Numbered from the stretch's first letter, positions 1 to 11,513 are shown. The stretch is DNA of 40,000 nt from Stramonita haemastoma (GCA_030674155.1 CM060326.1:25906957-25946956), one strand, 5' to 3'. The notes: generated by a model from the sequence alone, not told the origin. Translations and numbers: made by a program.

Positions 1-68
1 CCTTAAACCTCCAACCCCTAGGGTTTTGCCACAAACTCGCCACATGGCAGAGATCCGCAGAAAACTGG

Positions 69-455
69 AACTGAGGTTACCATGACACCAGAGCACCCTG
101 GCCAGAATCAATGTCCCTTCGTTGTATGATGATCAATGGTGATGAAAATGCTGCAACAATGCTGCAATGGAAATGCATTTGCTTTAGGAAAGAGTAAAAT
201 TGGTTACGTTCTACGCTACCTAACATTATGCTGCATCCTGGCGTCAACAGGGCCCGACACACCTGTATTATTGGCCATCTAACAACCATGTGCAACACAC
301 TCAAATTAATACTTGCCAAGTGGATGAAGATCGACTGTGTTATTCCAGTCTTGCCAATGAGCCCATAGCAAGTTCACTCTGGGTCGAAGTCGGTCAGAGC
401 CCAAAAAATACTATGACGCTTATGGGATTCAAACTAGCAGCCTTCCAGTCAGTTA
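69..455 (-). repeat. Dispersed repeat family D, copy 1 (first half)
   Basis: Read on the minus strand, this segment aligns with 9990-10360 on the plus strand. Shared landmarks, in order, are CAGAGTGA, an AAGACTGG block, CACAGTC, CTTCATCCACTT, CATTGATCAT and a CTCTGGT-TCATGGT-ACCTCAG block. By eye, identity in the best 70-bp stretch is roughly 70-75%. A tRNA box-B-like GTTTGAATCCC sits at its 5' end (around 430). This copy lacks the second half of the family seen at 10360-10690. No coding frame is maintained. It may be a diverged SINE or the non-coding part of a larger transposon. Confidence 0.6.
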
Positions 456-528
456 CCCACAGCAACAAGCACGGCACCTTGGCGACGTATCTGTCTGTTA
501 CTTTTTCTGTCTCTGTTTTTTCTTGTTT

Positions 529-862
<334 letters not shown>

Positions 863-1129
863 CTTGTAGCTTGTGTTTGTCTTTGCTTTCGTTTTTCTTT
901 GTCGGTGTGTCTGTTTATCCGCCGGTCGGTTGGTTTGTCGGTTTGTCTGTCGGTCGGTTTGTCTTACTGTGAATATGTTTATCCATGTCTGTCTGTTTCG
1001 TTCTGTCGTTACGTCTGTCTCTGACGCAAACTCTGTATGCTTTCCAGTCTGTCTCTGTCTGTCTGCCTGCCTCTCAGTCTGTCTGCCTATCTGTATTTTC
1101 CCTCTCTCTCTCTCTGTCTCTCTCTCTTT

Positions 1130-1218
<89 letters not shown>

Positions 1219-1236
1219 TGTGTATGTGTGTGTGTG

Positions 1237-1310
<74 letters not shown>
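863..1310. repeat. Compound microsatellite: degenerate GTCT/CGGT tract, (CT)n, then (TG)n
   Basis: Degenerate GTCT and CGGT units (about 895-1095) lead into CT repeats (1101-1132). A long (TG)n array (1132-1310, about 89 units) follows, with a few TATG and TGCG interruptions between 1210 and 1245. The open frames here are low-complexity Cys-Val, His-Thr and Ser-Leu translations, not genes. Confidence 0.95.
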
Positions 1311-1313
<3 letters not shown>

Positions 1314-1384
1314 CACTACCGAATTTATCAATATGTTATATTTTTTATGACTTATTGTGTTGATAGATGGTGGTGGATTGATGT

Positions 1385-1720
1385 TTTCAGTCATTTACCT
1401 CATCAAATTCTCATGTTTCCTCTCTTTTTCTTTTTTTTTCTTTTCTTCCAAATCAAAATCACCATCGAGTCTTACTTTTCTCGTTTCTGAATGTGTGCCT
1501 TTTAATATCATTACCTTATTATTGTATCTCTGTCCTATTTTTTGCATGCTGTTTGATACTTGGAATGGTTTCTTGCTCTTGTTCTTGGTATTTGAATCAT
1601 TGTTATTGCTGTTGTGCAGTTAGAGATCTATTCTAATCTTGATGTTATCCCTGAAAAGGGCGGGGACTGGATGTAAAAAAGCACACGAGTGCTTATCTAT
1701 TATCCTCGAATAAAAGAATT
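1385..1720 (+). mobile_element. 3' end of a retrotransposon (tail type C, long form, copy 1)
   Basis: The last 85 bases or so, starting at CTTGATGTTATCCCTG and running through AAAAGCACACGAGTGC and TATTATCCTCG to AATAAAAGAATT, match the reverse complement of 36061-36146 with a single visible difference. Weaker similarity continues upstream (shared TCAAAATCA, CTGAATG and ATTACCTTATTA blocks) to about 1400 in this copy and 36390 in the other. The same terminal 50 bases or so end the tRNA-headed SINEs at 9246 and 21191. The upstream 250 bases here do not resemble those SINEs, so this is more likely the 3' untranslated end of a partner LINE. No reverse transcriptase sequence is attached. Confidence 0.65.
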
Positions 1721-1757
1721 TGCCTTGCCTTGCCTTGCCTTGCCTTGCCTTGCCTTG

Positions 1758-1841
<84 letters not shown>

Positions 1842-1888
1842 CGCTCGCTCGCTCGCTCTCTGTCTCTCTCTGTCTCTCCGTCTCTCTT
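1721..1888. repeat. (TGCCT)8 followed by (CT)n and CGCT units
   Basis: Eight TGCCT pentamers (1721-1760) follow directly on the retrotransposon tail. A CT array (1761-1838), several CGCT units and degenerate CT to about 1888 come next. The pentamer run looks like a tail repeat generated at integration. Confidence 0.93.
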
Positions 1889-2568
1889 AATCAAATGACC
1901 AAAAGGAAAAAAAAAAGCTAAAACTGTGAAGAAAAACAAAATGTGCTTAATCTGACCACAATGAGTCTTTTTAACTAGTACCCTGTCAATAAGACTTCTC
2001 TAAGGTATTATTAATCAGTCCCCTTCCACTTCCATTGCCTTCACTTTTCCTTTGTGTAGCCCAGTGTTCTTTCTCCTAGTGTTTTGACTGTGTCCCCGAT
2101 AGTCATTTTATTCTTATGTGTATGCATTATTGCTGACATTATACCCACTCATGATGCAGCGCACCAGCCTCGAATCAAGCACCCCTAAGTGCACCAGGAA
2201 CGGACATCTAAAAGAGAACTTCTGACTTGTGTGTGGTAATGACAGCTTTTACCAAAATCAATATCATTGTCACTGGTAGCTGCAGTGATAACTTGCACAG
2301 TTAAAGCATGCTATTATAGCATTGAGTGACATTGGGTGAAGTACGCTCGACTTGTATCTGACAGACCTTAACACTGGCACACAGCGCGTTTCATAGACTC
2401 TTATGACACCTATATATTGCCATTAAAGGAATATTCAAGGAGGTCATCTTTAGATTTTGGAGTCCGAAATGGAAATTGCGTTGGACATGGCGACTACCCA
2501 TGACAGGAAAAATAAAGGAATGGCATACTCATGCTTTCTTAACTCCAACAGACACTACAACCGACAAT
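1889..2568. other. No gene seen
   Basis: About 680 bp of mixed composition with stops in all frames. I found no tRNA-like boxes, no reverse-transcriptase motif and no clear match elsewhere in the window. Confidence 0.5.
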
Positions 2569-2637
2569 AATTTCACGCAGAGAAATCTGCTGTGACATGA
2601 AGTGGTATGAAATCAAAATAAAACCAAATAAAATAAA
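2569..2637 (+). mobile_element. SINE family A, 3' end fragment
   Basis: Thirty bases from AATTTCACGCAGAGAAATC onward are identical to 3891-3920 near the 3' end of the full SINE A. An AAAATAAAACC-type A-rich tail follows. The tail joins the head of a family B SINE at 2638 with no spacer, making a composite A-B unit. Confidence 0.8.
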
Positions 2638-2971
2638 CCGAGTGGTTAAACGATTGGATTTCAACCCCATGGATCCGTCCAGTTGAAAGTTTGAATCTCG
2701 GTGGAGTCTGGTGAAATGAGGGTTGGAAATTGTACAATTTCTCGGATCAACTTCAAATGCAAACGTGCCAGTGCCTTAATTCGCTTCGTGTATATACTCC
2801 TGCAGAAAATTAAGCAAAGACATTAAACATATGTACTTTACATCAGCGTTCGGTGGGTTACGAAAACACAAGAATACCCGGCATTCATCCCCGAATGCAG
2901 CTACCTTTATAGAAGGCAAAGAAACGATTGCATACGCAAACCTCACCATTGGTGAACTGGGGAGCAAAAAC
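2638..2971 (+). mobile_element. SINE family B, tRNA-derived, nearly full length
   Basis: The head CCGAGTGGTTAAACGATTGG (2638-2657) is a tRNA-Leu/Ser-like box A, and AGTTTGAATCTCG (2688-2700) is box B. The body carries CTTCGTGTATA, then CAGCGTTCGGTGGGTTA (2844-2860), then a small hairpin, GCATTC-ATCCCC-GAATGC (2881-2898). The same order occurs in a SINE I remember as abundant in molluscs. Part of the centre resembles SINE C (21300-21365). RNA polymerase III transcription is inferred from the boxes. Substitutions in both boxes suggest an old copy. The 3' boundary is approximate. Confidence 0.75.
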
Positions 2972-3532
2972 AAAATGAAGCTCTGATATTTATACAGAAA
3001 ATTTAGTTTCTGCGAGAATGTCATAAACATGGCTACATGCGCTTGATCTCTGTTTGCGTGGCTCTAATGCAAGGGCAATGAGTGTAACCGCTATACATAT
3101 TTTCCAATAACCTCTTCCATGCTGAGACAACAACGCCAACACATTGAAAAGATAAAACCACCCCAAGGACACGCGTAATAGCCGTGACGTAGTGTAGCAT
3201 CTTTTTACATCCGTGATGGCAGGAAAACGGTCACCATAGCAACCCACACCCACGAGGGCTGTCAAGCATTAGGAGGGGGAGAGAAGTAGGAGTAACACAG
3301 AGAAGAAACATGTATCACACACACCCACAACATTCAGTTCATTGACAGCTCTGGTCGACACGTGGGAATGCATAATAAAATGCCAGATTTGGCTTTACAG
3401 CGGTCTGTGGATTCATCACCTGCAACTTGCAAGCTTGTGGATGACAAAGGCAGCAGCGAGCACGGCAGATAAACCGTACTATCTACCCACTGTTCGTTAC
3501 TCAACAGTCGATAACAATCAGATCACCGGCGC
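2972..3532. other. No gene seen
   Basis: Mixed-composition DNA without a convincing coding frame, tRNA box or internal match. Confidence 0.5.
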
Positions 3533-3950
3533 ACACATGGCTCGGTGGTCTATGGGTAACGCACCTGTCTAGAAAGCGAAAAGTCCGGGTCAGAGTGTGA
3601 GGTGGTTTGAATTTGTTTGGGCTCAAACATTTTTTCCCCATCCATTAGACCATAAGTGTTGGTCTGCGTACTAGTCTTTCGGATAAGACGATAAACCGAG
3701 GTCTCGTGTGTTACTCATTATTATTTAGCGCACGTAAAAGAACCCACGGCAACAAGAATGTTGTCCCAGGCAAAGTTCTGTAGAAAAAAGTCACTCTGAT
3801 AGGGAAACAAATACAGTTGCAGATAGGAAAAGAAAAAAATAGGTGGCGCTGCACTTGTGGCGACGCACTCTTCCCGGGTAGAGCAGCCCGAATTTCACGC
3901 AGAGAAATCTGCTGTGACATAAAGTAGTAAAACTAAATAAATGTACACAC
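3533..3950 (+). mobile_element. SINE family A, tRNA-derived, apparently full length
   Basis: The head GGCTCGGTGGTCTATGGGTAA (from 3540) is box-A-like, and a weak box B (GGTGGTTTGAATTTG) lies near 3601-3615. The central motif CTTTCGGATAAGACG-ATAAACCGAGGT (3677-3703) is shared with SINE C. It is followed by GCGCACGTAAAAGAACCCAC (3729-3748), a CGCTGCACTT-GGCGACGC block (3847-3867) and the conserved 3' segment at 3891-3944. The tail runs into (CA)n and then (CATA)n. The architecture of tRNA head, conserved central domain and 3' tail is that of a domain-sharing SINE (V, Meta or similar superfamily); I cannot decide which. Nothing in it is coding. Confidence 0.78.
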
Positions 3951-4110
3951 ATACACACACACACACACACACACATACATACATACATACATACATACAT
4001 ACATACATACATACATACATACATACATACATACATACATACATACATACATAATACATACATGCATACATGCATACCTGCATACCTGCACGCATACATT
4101 CATTTATGCC
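3951..4110. repeat. (CA)n then (CATA)n tetranucleotide array
   Basis: A short CA array (3953-3974) is followed by about 20 CATA units to 4056, then degenerate CATG and CCTG variants. It directly follows the SINE A tail. Met-Tyr-Val-Cys open frames on the minus strand are translations of the array. Confidence 0.95.
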
Positions 4111-4319
4111 TACACACATGAATCCATCATTTTAACTTCAAGACGTTAGCTTGCTCAAAATACGAGTACACTCCAAACCAAAAAGCAGTAATGGCAAACC
4201 TTTTCAAAAAAGCTACCAATGTGTGGGTACATCTTAAGGCATACAGTATAGGCCTTAGACGTTAAAACTGGAACAAGGTGGCCTGAAACATGTAACAAAT
4301 CATACCTTTAGTGAAATTC

Positions 4320-4545
4320 TCATCGCTGGTCAGTGACCTGTTTGCCTTCAGGCACATCTGAGAAAAGCAGCTGCTCTTTAATCTTGTTAGGAGAAAACAG
4401 CCAACTTAAATGCTGGGCTGGCATTGACAGCTGCCGAGGAGGGAAGTTGGCCAAAGGCATGTAACTGACAATTGAATTAGCCGTCGATGGACAAACCGCA
4501 GTGAAGGAATGGAGCGGAAAACCCCATTTTAAAGTCAATGGAGAC
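4320..4545 (+). repeat. Dispersed repeat family F, copy 1
   Basis: Aligns in the same orientation with 12565-12745. Shared blocks are TTTGCCTTCAGGC, CAGCTGC, TTGTTA, ACTGACAAT and GCAGTGAAGGAATGG-like sequence. Similarity is patchy but collinear over about 200 bp. No coding frame or tRNA boxes were recognised. Confidence 0.55.
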
Positions 4546-4547
4546 TT

Positions 4548-4608
4548 TAAAAGACACACACATTCGCACACACACATGCACACACATTCACATACGCATG
4601 GGCACACA

Positions 4609-4667
<59 letters not shown>

Positions 4668-4770
4668 CACGTGCGTGTACACAGACACACAAACACATAG
4701 ACCCAGACACATACAGACACACTACACACAGACACAGACACACACACACATACACACACATATACACATG
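4548..4770. repeat. (CA)n-rich array with interruptions
   Basis: CA dinucleotides throughout, purest at 4607-4666, flanked by CACAT and CAGACA variants. Confidence 0.95.
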
Positions 4771-4794
4771 GCTTGATGGAAAAAAGCAAATCGA

Positions 4795-4850
4795 TGCTTA
4801 CTCAATGTACCATCTGGAAATAAAAATTTGATTGATTGATTGATTGACAC
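4795..4850 (+). mobile_element. Retroelement 3' tail ending in (TTGA)n
   Basis: AATGTACCATCTGGAAA, an AATAAA polyadenylation-like hexamer and four to five TTGA units look like the 3' end of a SINE or LINE. A related AATGTACCATCCGGAAA block occurs at 29368-29384. The upstream body is missing; a CA array lies instead. Confidence 0.5.
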
Positions 4851-4853
4851 CAC

Positions 4854-4855
4854 AA

Positions 4856-4936
<81 letters not shown>
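4854..4936. repeat. (GA)n microsatellite
   Basis: GA dinucleotides with a few GG interruptions, abutting retroelement tail sequence on both sides. Confidence 0.95.
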
Positions 4937-5211
<275 letters not shown>

Positions 5212-6704
5212 AGAATTGCATTGCAAGTACTGCAAAATGAAGTTCATAAAAAACACTCCTATGATTTTATTTGGCGCTGAGTTTTTGCTGACAAAAAAGA
5301 AAAACATATAGCAAGAGCGCAGCAAGACCAACAGCAATACCATCAAAAAGAAACCTCTGGAAATAACGACACTAGAGATGTGTGGAAACCAAGAATGTTG
5401 CGAGTTTTAAATAATAGGCTATCAACTTTCTAAACTACAATTTGAAAGACTGCTTTTTGATACGCCAGGTTTGTTCACTATCCATGAATAGTTTTAAAGT
5501 AAATTAGCGCATCTTGTCTGTCATTGGTTTATGGTGTGAACGTGGCAAGAGAGAGGGCTTACACTATTAACGTTATCATTAAAAAACACCTTTGTTCTTT
5601 GAACATTCTCCAGTGAACGTGGAACGCAGACTGAAACATCAGAAGTTTGTTCACATCTCTCGGTAAATACCATTTACAGCACAAGTTGACTTTTGAATCC
5701 AGACTTAAAAGAAAGAAAGAAAAAAACTTTGATGCTACATAATTACCCCCCCCACAACCCCCCAATATAATTCCCTGCCCATTTTCCACACTATTATAAC
5801 GATATACAGATGTGATATTGATCTTCAAAAGGTTTCCAACAAAATCATAGGATCATTAACCGGATTGCCGTGTTAAGGCCTGCATTCGCAAATCCCAAAT
5901 GCCAATAAAAAGTAATTTCCCTCGATGATTTGGATGCTGCCTCATCTTCATTGACCCTCTTGTCCTGCTGCATCCAGTGCATCCACCATGATCCGTCTAC
6001 CACAGTCATGCCTAGATTGTCATGTACACATGCTCAAGGCCAGAAGTCCACTGGGAGCTGCTTATCAAAATTAGAATGCCATGGGACCGCCAGGCAGAGG
6101 GGCCCTCGGGTGTTCTGAGGTTCGTGTTTTGAGGTAACTCACGTATAACACAACCTACTATAAGCTCCCTCACTGAAAACAATAATAGGTTAGCAGCGGT
6201 GCCAGACTAAGTCAGAGATCCACTAAAAGCACGGACCACCCCACCTTACCCCCAACGCGGTTCTTCCGTCAATATCCATCCACAAATACTTTCACAGCAA
6301 TTCACTGAAGGGAATGCAAAACAAACACTCTGGTCTCTTTGTAACCAGAACAACCGGTCGAGGACACCGAATCAGAGACAAGTGTCTTTTGCAGCATGAT
6401 TACCAACGGACACGTGGCTGATATAATGATGCTTTTTTAGGTGCATCTATTGTAAGACTACTTGACAGGGCTATACCCTGTGCTTCCAATATTGGTATAT
6501 CCCGGAATGCACCAAGCTCAAGAGATACAGACACCCACAGTATTGGTCAAGTATAAAGAAAAACAGCAGATAAACAAACAAATAACAAATAAAACATAAC
6601 AGATTTGCAGCGTCTGTAACATTCCACCACCTATAAACGCTTAGAATACAGGCTGCGAAATGGACATTAGCCGCTGCAAGGGCCAATGAAGAAAATAAGG
6701 AGTA
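5212..6704. other. Largely unassigned DNA
   Basis: About 1.5 kb without a persuasive gene. The only internal match I found is 5646-5671, the inverted partner of 4984-5009. A minus-strand open frame at 6471-6833 has no recognisable domain and overlaps repeat H. Confidence 0.5.
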
Positions 6705-6915
6705 ACAGTTAAAGCTTGCATGCATTTCAAATGTTGTTAATGCCCTCTTTCCAGTATGAATAGACACAATTATTTCATGCATCATAACGCATAAAGAACA
6801 ACTACCATAAGCAGAACGCCTGCTTAACGACAAAGAAAAGCAATGACTGCGTGTTTGAAAGTGGGCTTAATGTCTTTAAAACTAGAGCTTGTAGATATTT
6901 AGATGGCAGTTTAGA
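6705..6915 (+). repeat. Dispersed repeat family H, copy 1
   Basis: Collinear with 17210-17385. Shared blocks are GCATGCA, TAATGC-CTCTTT-CAGT, GA-TG-G followed by a CTTAATATCTTTCAAACT-like block, and CTTGT-ATTTA. Identity by eye is moderate, about 60-70% in the best parts. Function and class are unknown. Confidence 0.5.
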
Positions 6916-7643
6916 CAGCAATAAGAACTTCGCGGTTGCATTACAAAACAACAGAAAATGTTTAGAAAGAAAAACATTAATGGTTCATCCAGCAATACAA
7001 ATCCATGCTTGTGCATTCGTGGAAAAATATTATGCTAAAAACTGCCCCCTTTCCTAAAAAAAGAGAAAAAAAAACACAAAAAAGAAAAAAAAGAAATAAG
7101 CACAGAGAAATCTAAAATAGATTTACACATAAAGGTGGATGTTACATAAAATGTCGTCATCAATTTTGAGCGTTGCTTTTACGGTTTTTTGTTTTGTTTT
7201 GTTTTATTCTTTGCTTCATCTAGAAGAAAATAGAAGGTATTTTCGATTCCAAAATTTACGTGAGTGTATTTATTTGTTCCGGGTTGTTGTTCTTATGAAA
7301 TATAAGGGTAAAAAATGTATGCATGTTTATGTTTAGTTTAACATGATAGCCTTTATTTGCTTTTGTTTGTTTTACTTGTTTGCATAATTGGATGGTCAGC
7401 TGGTTAAAACATTTTTTATTTGTTATCAATGTTGTGGTTGTTGCTGCTGTTACTTTGATGTTGTTGTTATTACTTTTACTACAGCTGTAGTTTCAGCTGT
7501 TGTCATAGTGACTGTCATTGTTGATATTGCCAATGATGCTACAAGAGTTTGTGATTTGTTTTGCAATCAAATTGAAGTGCAACAACAGGGCTATTTCCAC
7601 TATTCTAAACAAAATGTATTAATAAAATAAGCGATGGGAAGAG
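6916..7643. other. AT-rich DNA, no gene seen
   Basis: Poly-A and poly-T runs and a GTT-rich stretch (7420-7530). Short open frames here are hydrophobic low-complexity translations of the T-rich strand. Confidence 0.5.
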
Positions 7644-7644
7644 C

Positions 7645-7790
7645 GAGACAGAGAGAGAGAGACAAACAGACAGACACACAGAGACAGACAGACAGACAGG
7701 ACAGACTGAGACAGACAGACAGACAGACAGGCATAGGGAAGTAGAGATAGAGAGACATAGACTAAAGGACAGAGACAAAGGGACAGACAA
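7645..7790. repeat. Degenerate GA/GACA tract
   Basis: GA and CAGA units with many interruptions. It may be an older form of the arrays at 5014-5211. Confidence 0.9.
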
Positions 7791-7855
7791 AATAAAACAA
7801 ATCCTTAAAATTCAACACAACAAGGACGTCTTTGCGTATCTGTGTTCATGACCCA

Positions 7856-8202
7856 CCTCTCTCTCTCTCTTTCTCTCTCTCTATGTCTGTCTCTCTCTCT
7901 GTCTCTCTCTCTGTCTCTCCCTCTCTGTCTCTCTCTCTGTCTCTGTCTCTCTTTCTGTCTCTGTATCTCTCTTTCTTTCTGTCTCTTTGTCTCTGTCTCT
8001 GTCTGTCTGTCTGTCTCTCTCTCCTGTCTCTCTCTGTCTCTGTCTGTCTCTCTCTCTCCCCCTGTCTCTCTCTCTTTCTCCTGTCTCTCTCTGTCTCTCT
8101 CTATCTCTCTCCCTGTCTGTCTGTGTCTACTCTGTCTCTCTCTCTCTGTCTGTCTCTGTCTTCTCTGCCCCCCTCTCTCTCTCCTCTCTCCCCCCCCCCC
8201 CT

Positions 8203-8280
<78 letters not shown>
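7856..8280. repeat. Long CT/GTCT polypyrimidine tract
   Basis: About 425 bp of CT, TGTCT and CCCCC units on the plus strand, ending in a pure CT run (8210-8279). It produces overlapping Ser-Leu and Arg-Glu open frames on both strands, the longest 210 codons. None is a gene. Confidence 0.96.
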
Positions 8281-8283
<3 letters not shown>

Positions 8284-8551
8284 AGAGAGGTACAGTTTGG
8301 CTTCGAAAAAATCTATAAGAACAACAGCAAATTAACAATGAAGAAAGAAGCAAACACACTCTCCTCCACCAAAAAATACCAAAAAACCCCAAACAAAACA
8401 AAGAAACACAAAACAAGAAACCAATGTCTAGTAGCAATTAAAGAAACCACATAAAGTACAAGTCATTCCTGTACCGTTTCCAATCCAAGGCAATACAACT
8501 GAAACGACCTTTACAGTTCTGTCATCCTTCACTGCTGATACCCAGCCAGGC

Positions 8552-8567
8552 GGGGGGGGGTGGGGGG
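8552..8567 (+). other. G-run, possible G-quadruplex
   Basis: Nine G, one T and six G in a row. G-quadruplex formation is an inference from the runs only. Confidence 0.4.
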
Positions 8568-8629
8568 CTAAATAACTACTGCTGTGACACTTGCTCAGTA
8601 TGATAGAAAGCCTTCTCAGCTTACTGTCA

Positions 8630-8770
8630 ATAGACAGAGCACAAGTGCTAAGGACTGGTATCTGCACGTTGACGTTGACATATGATACTGCCAGGGAATC
8701 TCATCAGGAACATTTTTCTTCAGAGGAATGATCCGTGACATTTTTCTTTTTCCCCCGTGGGAGGAGTGGG
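8630..8770 (+). repeat. Dispersed repeat family G, copy 1
   Basis: Collinear with 18590-18740. Shared blocks are CACAAG, GTTGACG, ATGATACTG-CAG, GGA-CATTTTTC-TC and TGATC-TGAC. No tRNA boxes or coding frame seen. Confidence 0.55.
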
Positions 8771-8842
8771 CAGAATCATACTGTGAGGGTACTGTAATTA
8801 AATCTGACAGACACGGAGAGGACAAAAGGCATGACCAAGGTG

Positions 8843-8846
<4 letters not shown>

Positions 8847-8914
<68 letters not shown>
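8847..8914. repeat. (TA)34 microsatellite
   Basis: A pure TA array, followed by TATG variants. It is a strong candidate for cruciform extrusion or DNA unwinding. Confidence 0.97.
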
Positions 8915-8917
<3 letters not shown>

Positions 8918-9019
8918 TGTATATGTATATAATATAATTATGTGTGTATGCATGTATGTATAATATGTAGAAACAAGTAATCATATATATGCATATCTGT
9001 ATGTATTAATGATGCGGTC

Positions 9020-9171
<152 letters not shown>

Positions 9172-9245
9172 AACAGAGAAATGTAGAAATTAACCCCAAA
9201 ATGAGTCAAACACTTCGTAGTTTATTTGGTGTATACCATTTATTA

Positions 9246-9452
9246 TTCTTTTATTGCAAGGACAATGGACTAAGCACTCATGTGTTTTTTTATATCTAGT
9301 CCCCGTGTGTGCAGTTATTGTAAATTTTGTCATCCGTTCCCACCGTCACAAAATGACCTACGCTTTCGAGACAGCGGAGCGTGTTTTAACGTGTGCTCAA
9401 GATGTCCTGCGTGCATTTGCACACGGGGCCTCGGTTTATAGTCACATCCAAA
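9246..9452 (-). mobile_element. SINE family C, copy 3, 5'-truncated
   Basis: On the minus strand the central motif GGATGTGACTATAAACCGAG is followed by GCCCCGTGTGCAAATGCACG (around 9410-9429), CACACGTTAAAA, GACAAAATTTACA and the common tail (GGGGACTAGA, AAAACACATGAGTGCTTA). It matches 21268-21480 and the reverse complement of 22797-22950. The tRNA head is missing; the 5' breakpoint lies about 10 bp from the GA array at 9463. Confidence 0.8.
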
Positions 9453-9462
9453 AGGGACAATG

Positions 9463-9546
<84 letters not shown>

Positions 9547-9598
9547 GACAGAGAGAGACAGAAGAGACAGGAGAGAGACAGAGAGAGAGAGAGAGAGA

Positions 9599-9645
<47 letters not shown>

Positions 9646-9690
9646 GACAAGCGCAGACAAACAGACAGAGAGAGATAAAGAGAGACAAAG
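9463..9690. repeat. (GA)n with CAGA block
   Basis: GA repeats with AGGACAG interruptions, a CAGA block (9609-9645) and degenerate GA to about 9690. Confidence 0.95.
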
Positions 9691-9944
9691 ACAATAACGG
9701 CGTGACGAAAGAGAAGATAAAGAAGGAAAGAGAGGAGGAAGAGAAAAAGGACGACAAAAAGAAAACAAGAGCATTGACGATAACACAAATAAACCAAAAC
9801 AGCGCGGTTTTCCAAAATAAGATTAATCATTTTTTTTAAAAAGTACAAAAATCCCCATCCAAATCATTAATAGCAGACGCAGACCATTCAATCACAAAAA
9901 GAGACAAAACAAAAAACATAAAAAAAGCAACCCAAACCAGCCGT

Positions 9945-10690
9945 CATAGCACAGTTGTTTGCGCTTTAAATAACGGACTGGAATTTCGCTGGTTTGAATC
10001 TCATATTATCCATAGGGATTTTTAGACTCCGGCTGGCTCCTACCCAGAGTGAGTGTGCTGTGGATTCAACGGGAAGACTGGGACCACACAGTCAAGCTTC
10101 ATCCACTTTAAGGATACGAGTTTGAGAGTGTTGTTCAAAGTACCTGACCAACACTGCAGGTGTCTGTAACTCTCTGGCAAGGTTGGCGCCAGGATAATTA
10201 TATTATGGCAGAAAGAGTAGAATCCAAAGTTGTCATGTAGTCGCAGACCACATGGACTTCCAAAGCAGCACATTATGTCGTCCCAATTATCATTGATCAT
10301 TATGCAAAAAGCCTCTGATTCGTTGGTCCCAGTTGCTCTGGTCTCATGGTGACCTCAGATTGGGTTTCCCCATACACTTCTGTTCCTGTGGTGAGTTGTT
10401 GCAAAACTTTTGGGGTTGAAAGTTCACGGGGGACGGTCGATGGAGGGACGTGGTAGTAGTCGGCGGCCAAGTCATTCAGTTTTGCTCCGTGACTGAGCTG
10501 AAGTAGCTTTGGTACGGTCTTAGTAGGTGCTGTCCAGTATGTGTTAGCTTAGAACATTCGCCCTGAACACCACCAAAGAGACCCAGCAGCAGTGCAGGGC
10601 CCCACTGGCTGGTGACCCGACGATGGCCTCACATGATGGGCTCCCTGTAGACTTCTGACTTTAAGGATGCGACATAACGAATGTGTGTAT
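9945..10690 (+). repeat. Dispersed repeat family D, longest copy
   Basis: This is the most complete copy: its first part (9990-10360) matches 69-455 inverted, and its 10255-10680 part matches 16615-17010 in the same orientation. The start has tRNA-like features: CATAGCACAGTTGTTTGCGC could be box A, and GCTGGTTTGAATCTC (9988-10002) box B. At about 700 bp it is long for a SINE and has no open frame, so it could also be a non-autonomous transposon that merely carries such a head. Shared second-half blocks include GTTAGCTTAGAAC, CACCAC and CTTTAAGGAT-GACAT. Confidence 0.65.
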
Positions 10691-11147
10691 TGCTAGGACG
10701 AAGATATTGAAATGAACGGCGTGGAAACAGCAGCACAGGAACGTCACACAGGATACGAGGCACCAAAACAGCATAGAGCAACAACAAAGCCAACGAAACA
10801 AAAGCAAAACTGCAAGGTGGCATAAATTTCAATTCTGGAGAGGTGTATTTTTAAAGGACATGGCGGCCCAACCTAAGGCATAATTATCTGAAAGTGATAG
10901 GTTCTTTGCATGACAATCCGACAAAAGACATGTTTCTTTCTGCGAGTAGCCACTGACCCTTGATCCGTCTTATGATCAGCTGAATTAGCTTTTTTGAAAA
11001 CTCCTTGACTGAAACCAGGCATAGGCTACACAGGATGGGGTGGGATTGTGAGAAACGGAAAGGGTAAAGTTTAGACATACGGGTACATGCTTTGTAAAGA
11101 AAACAAAGTAGGCGAAGGAAAAACGTTGACACATAAATCCAATATGT
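10691..11147. other. No gene seen
   Basis: Mixed sequence between family D and the GAA array; no internal match or coding frame noticed. Confidence 0.5.
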
Positions 11148-11460
11148 GAAGGAGAAGAAGAAGAAAATTGTGAAGAAGAATTGCGAAGAAGAAGAAGAAT
11201 TGTGAAGAAGAAGAAGAAGAAGAATTGTGGAAGAAGGAGAAGAATTGCGAAAGAAGAAGAAGAATTGCGAAGAAGAAGATTGCAAAAAAAGAAGAAGGAG
11301 AATTGTGAAGAAGAAGAATGCAAAGAAGAAGAATTGCGAAGAAGAAGAAGAGTTGCGAAGAAGAAGAAGAGTTGCGAAGAAGAAGAAGAGAGAGAAGAAG
11401 AAGAAGAAGAAGAAGAAGAAGAAGAGAGAAGAAGAAGAAGAATTGCGATGAAAGAAGAAG
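11148..11460. repeat. (GAA)n long trinucleotide array
   Basis: About 310 bp of GAA units with periodic TTGC or TTGT interruptions (GAATTGCGAAGAAG). The purine strand is plus. Lys/Glu/Arg-rich and Phe/Leu/Ser-rich open frames are translations of it. GAA/TTC arrays of this length can form triplex DNA. Confidence 0.96.
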
Positions 11461-11510
11461 ACCGAGGGCTGGCTGAGAAAAAGGTTTATGTAACTGTTGT
11501 ATTACTCTAG

Positions 11511-11513
<3 letters not shown>

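Noticed and set aside
2638..2712. A functional tRNA-Leu or tRNA-Ser gene
   Set aside because: Boxes A and B are recognisable, but the anticodon and acceptor stems do not close and the sequence continues into a known-type SINE body. The heads at 11871, 21191, 22999 and 23554 were rejected as tRNA genes for the same reason.
3791..4119. Cys/Met/Tyr/Val-rich minus-strand frames that look like membrane or cysteine-rich peptides
   Set aside because: They are translations of the CATA and CA arrays; similar ones occur at every CA or TG array.
6471..6833. A 120-codon minus-strand frame with a hydrophobic stretch
   Set aside because: Composition is unremarkable, no domain is seen, and it overlaps dispersed repeat H. 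It may be chance in AT-rich DNA.
7805..8454. Open frames of 150-210 codons on both strands
   Set aside because: They are translations of a CT/GTCT tract (Ser-Leu one way, Arg-Glu the other) with no stop possible in the repeat. The same applies to the long frames at 9330-9848, 15620-16150, 21455-22069, 23806-24400 and 34646-35485.
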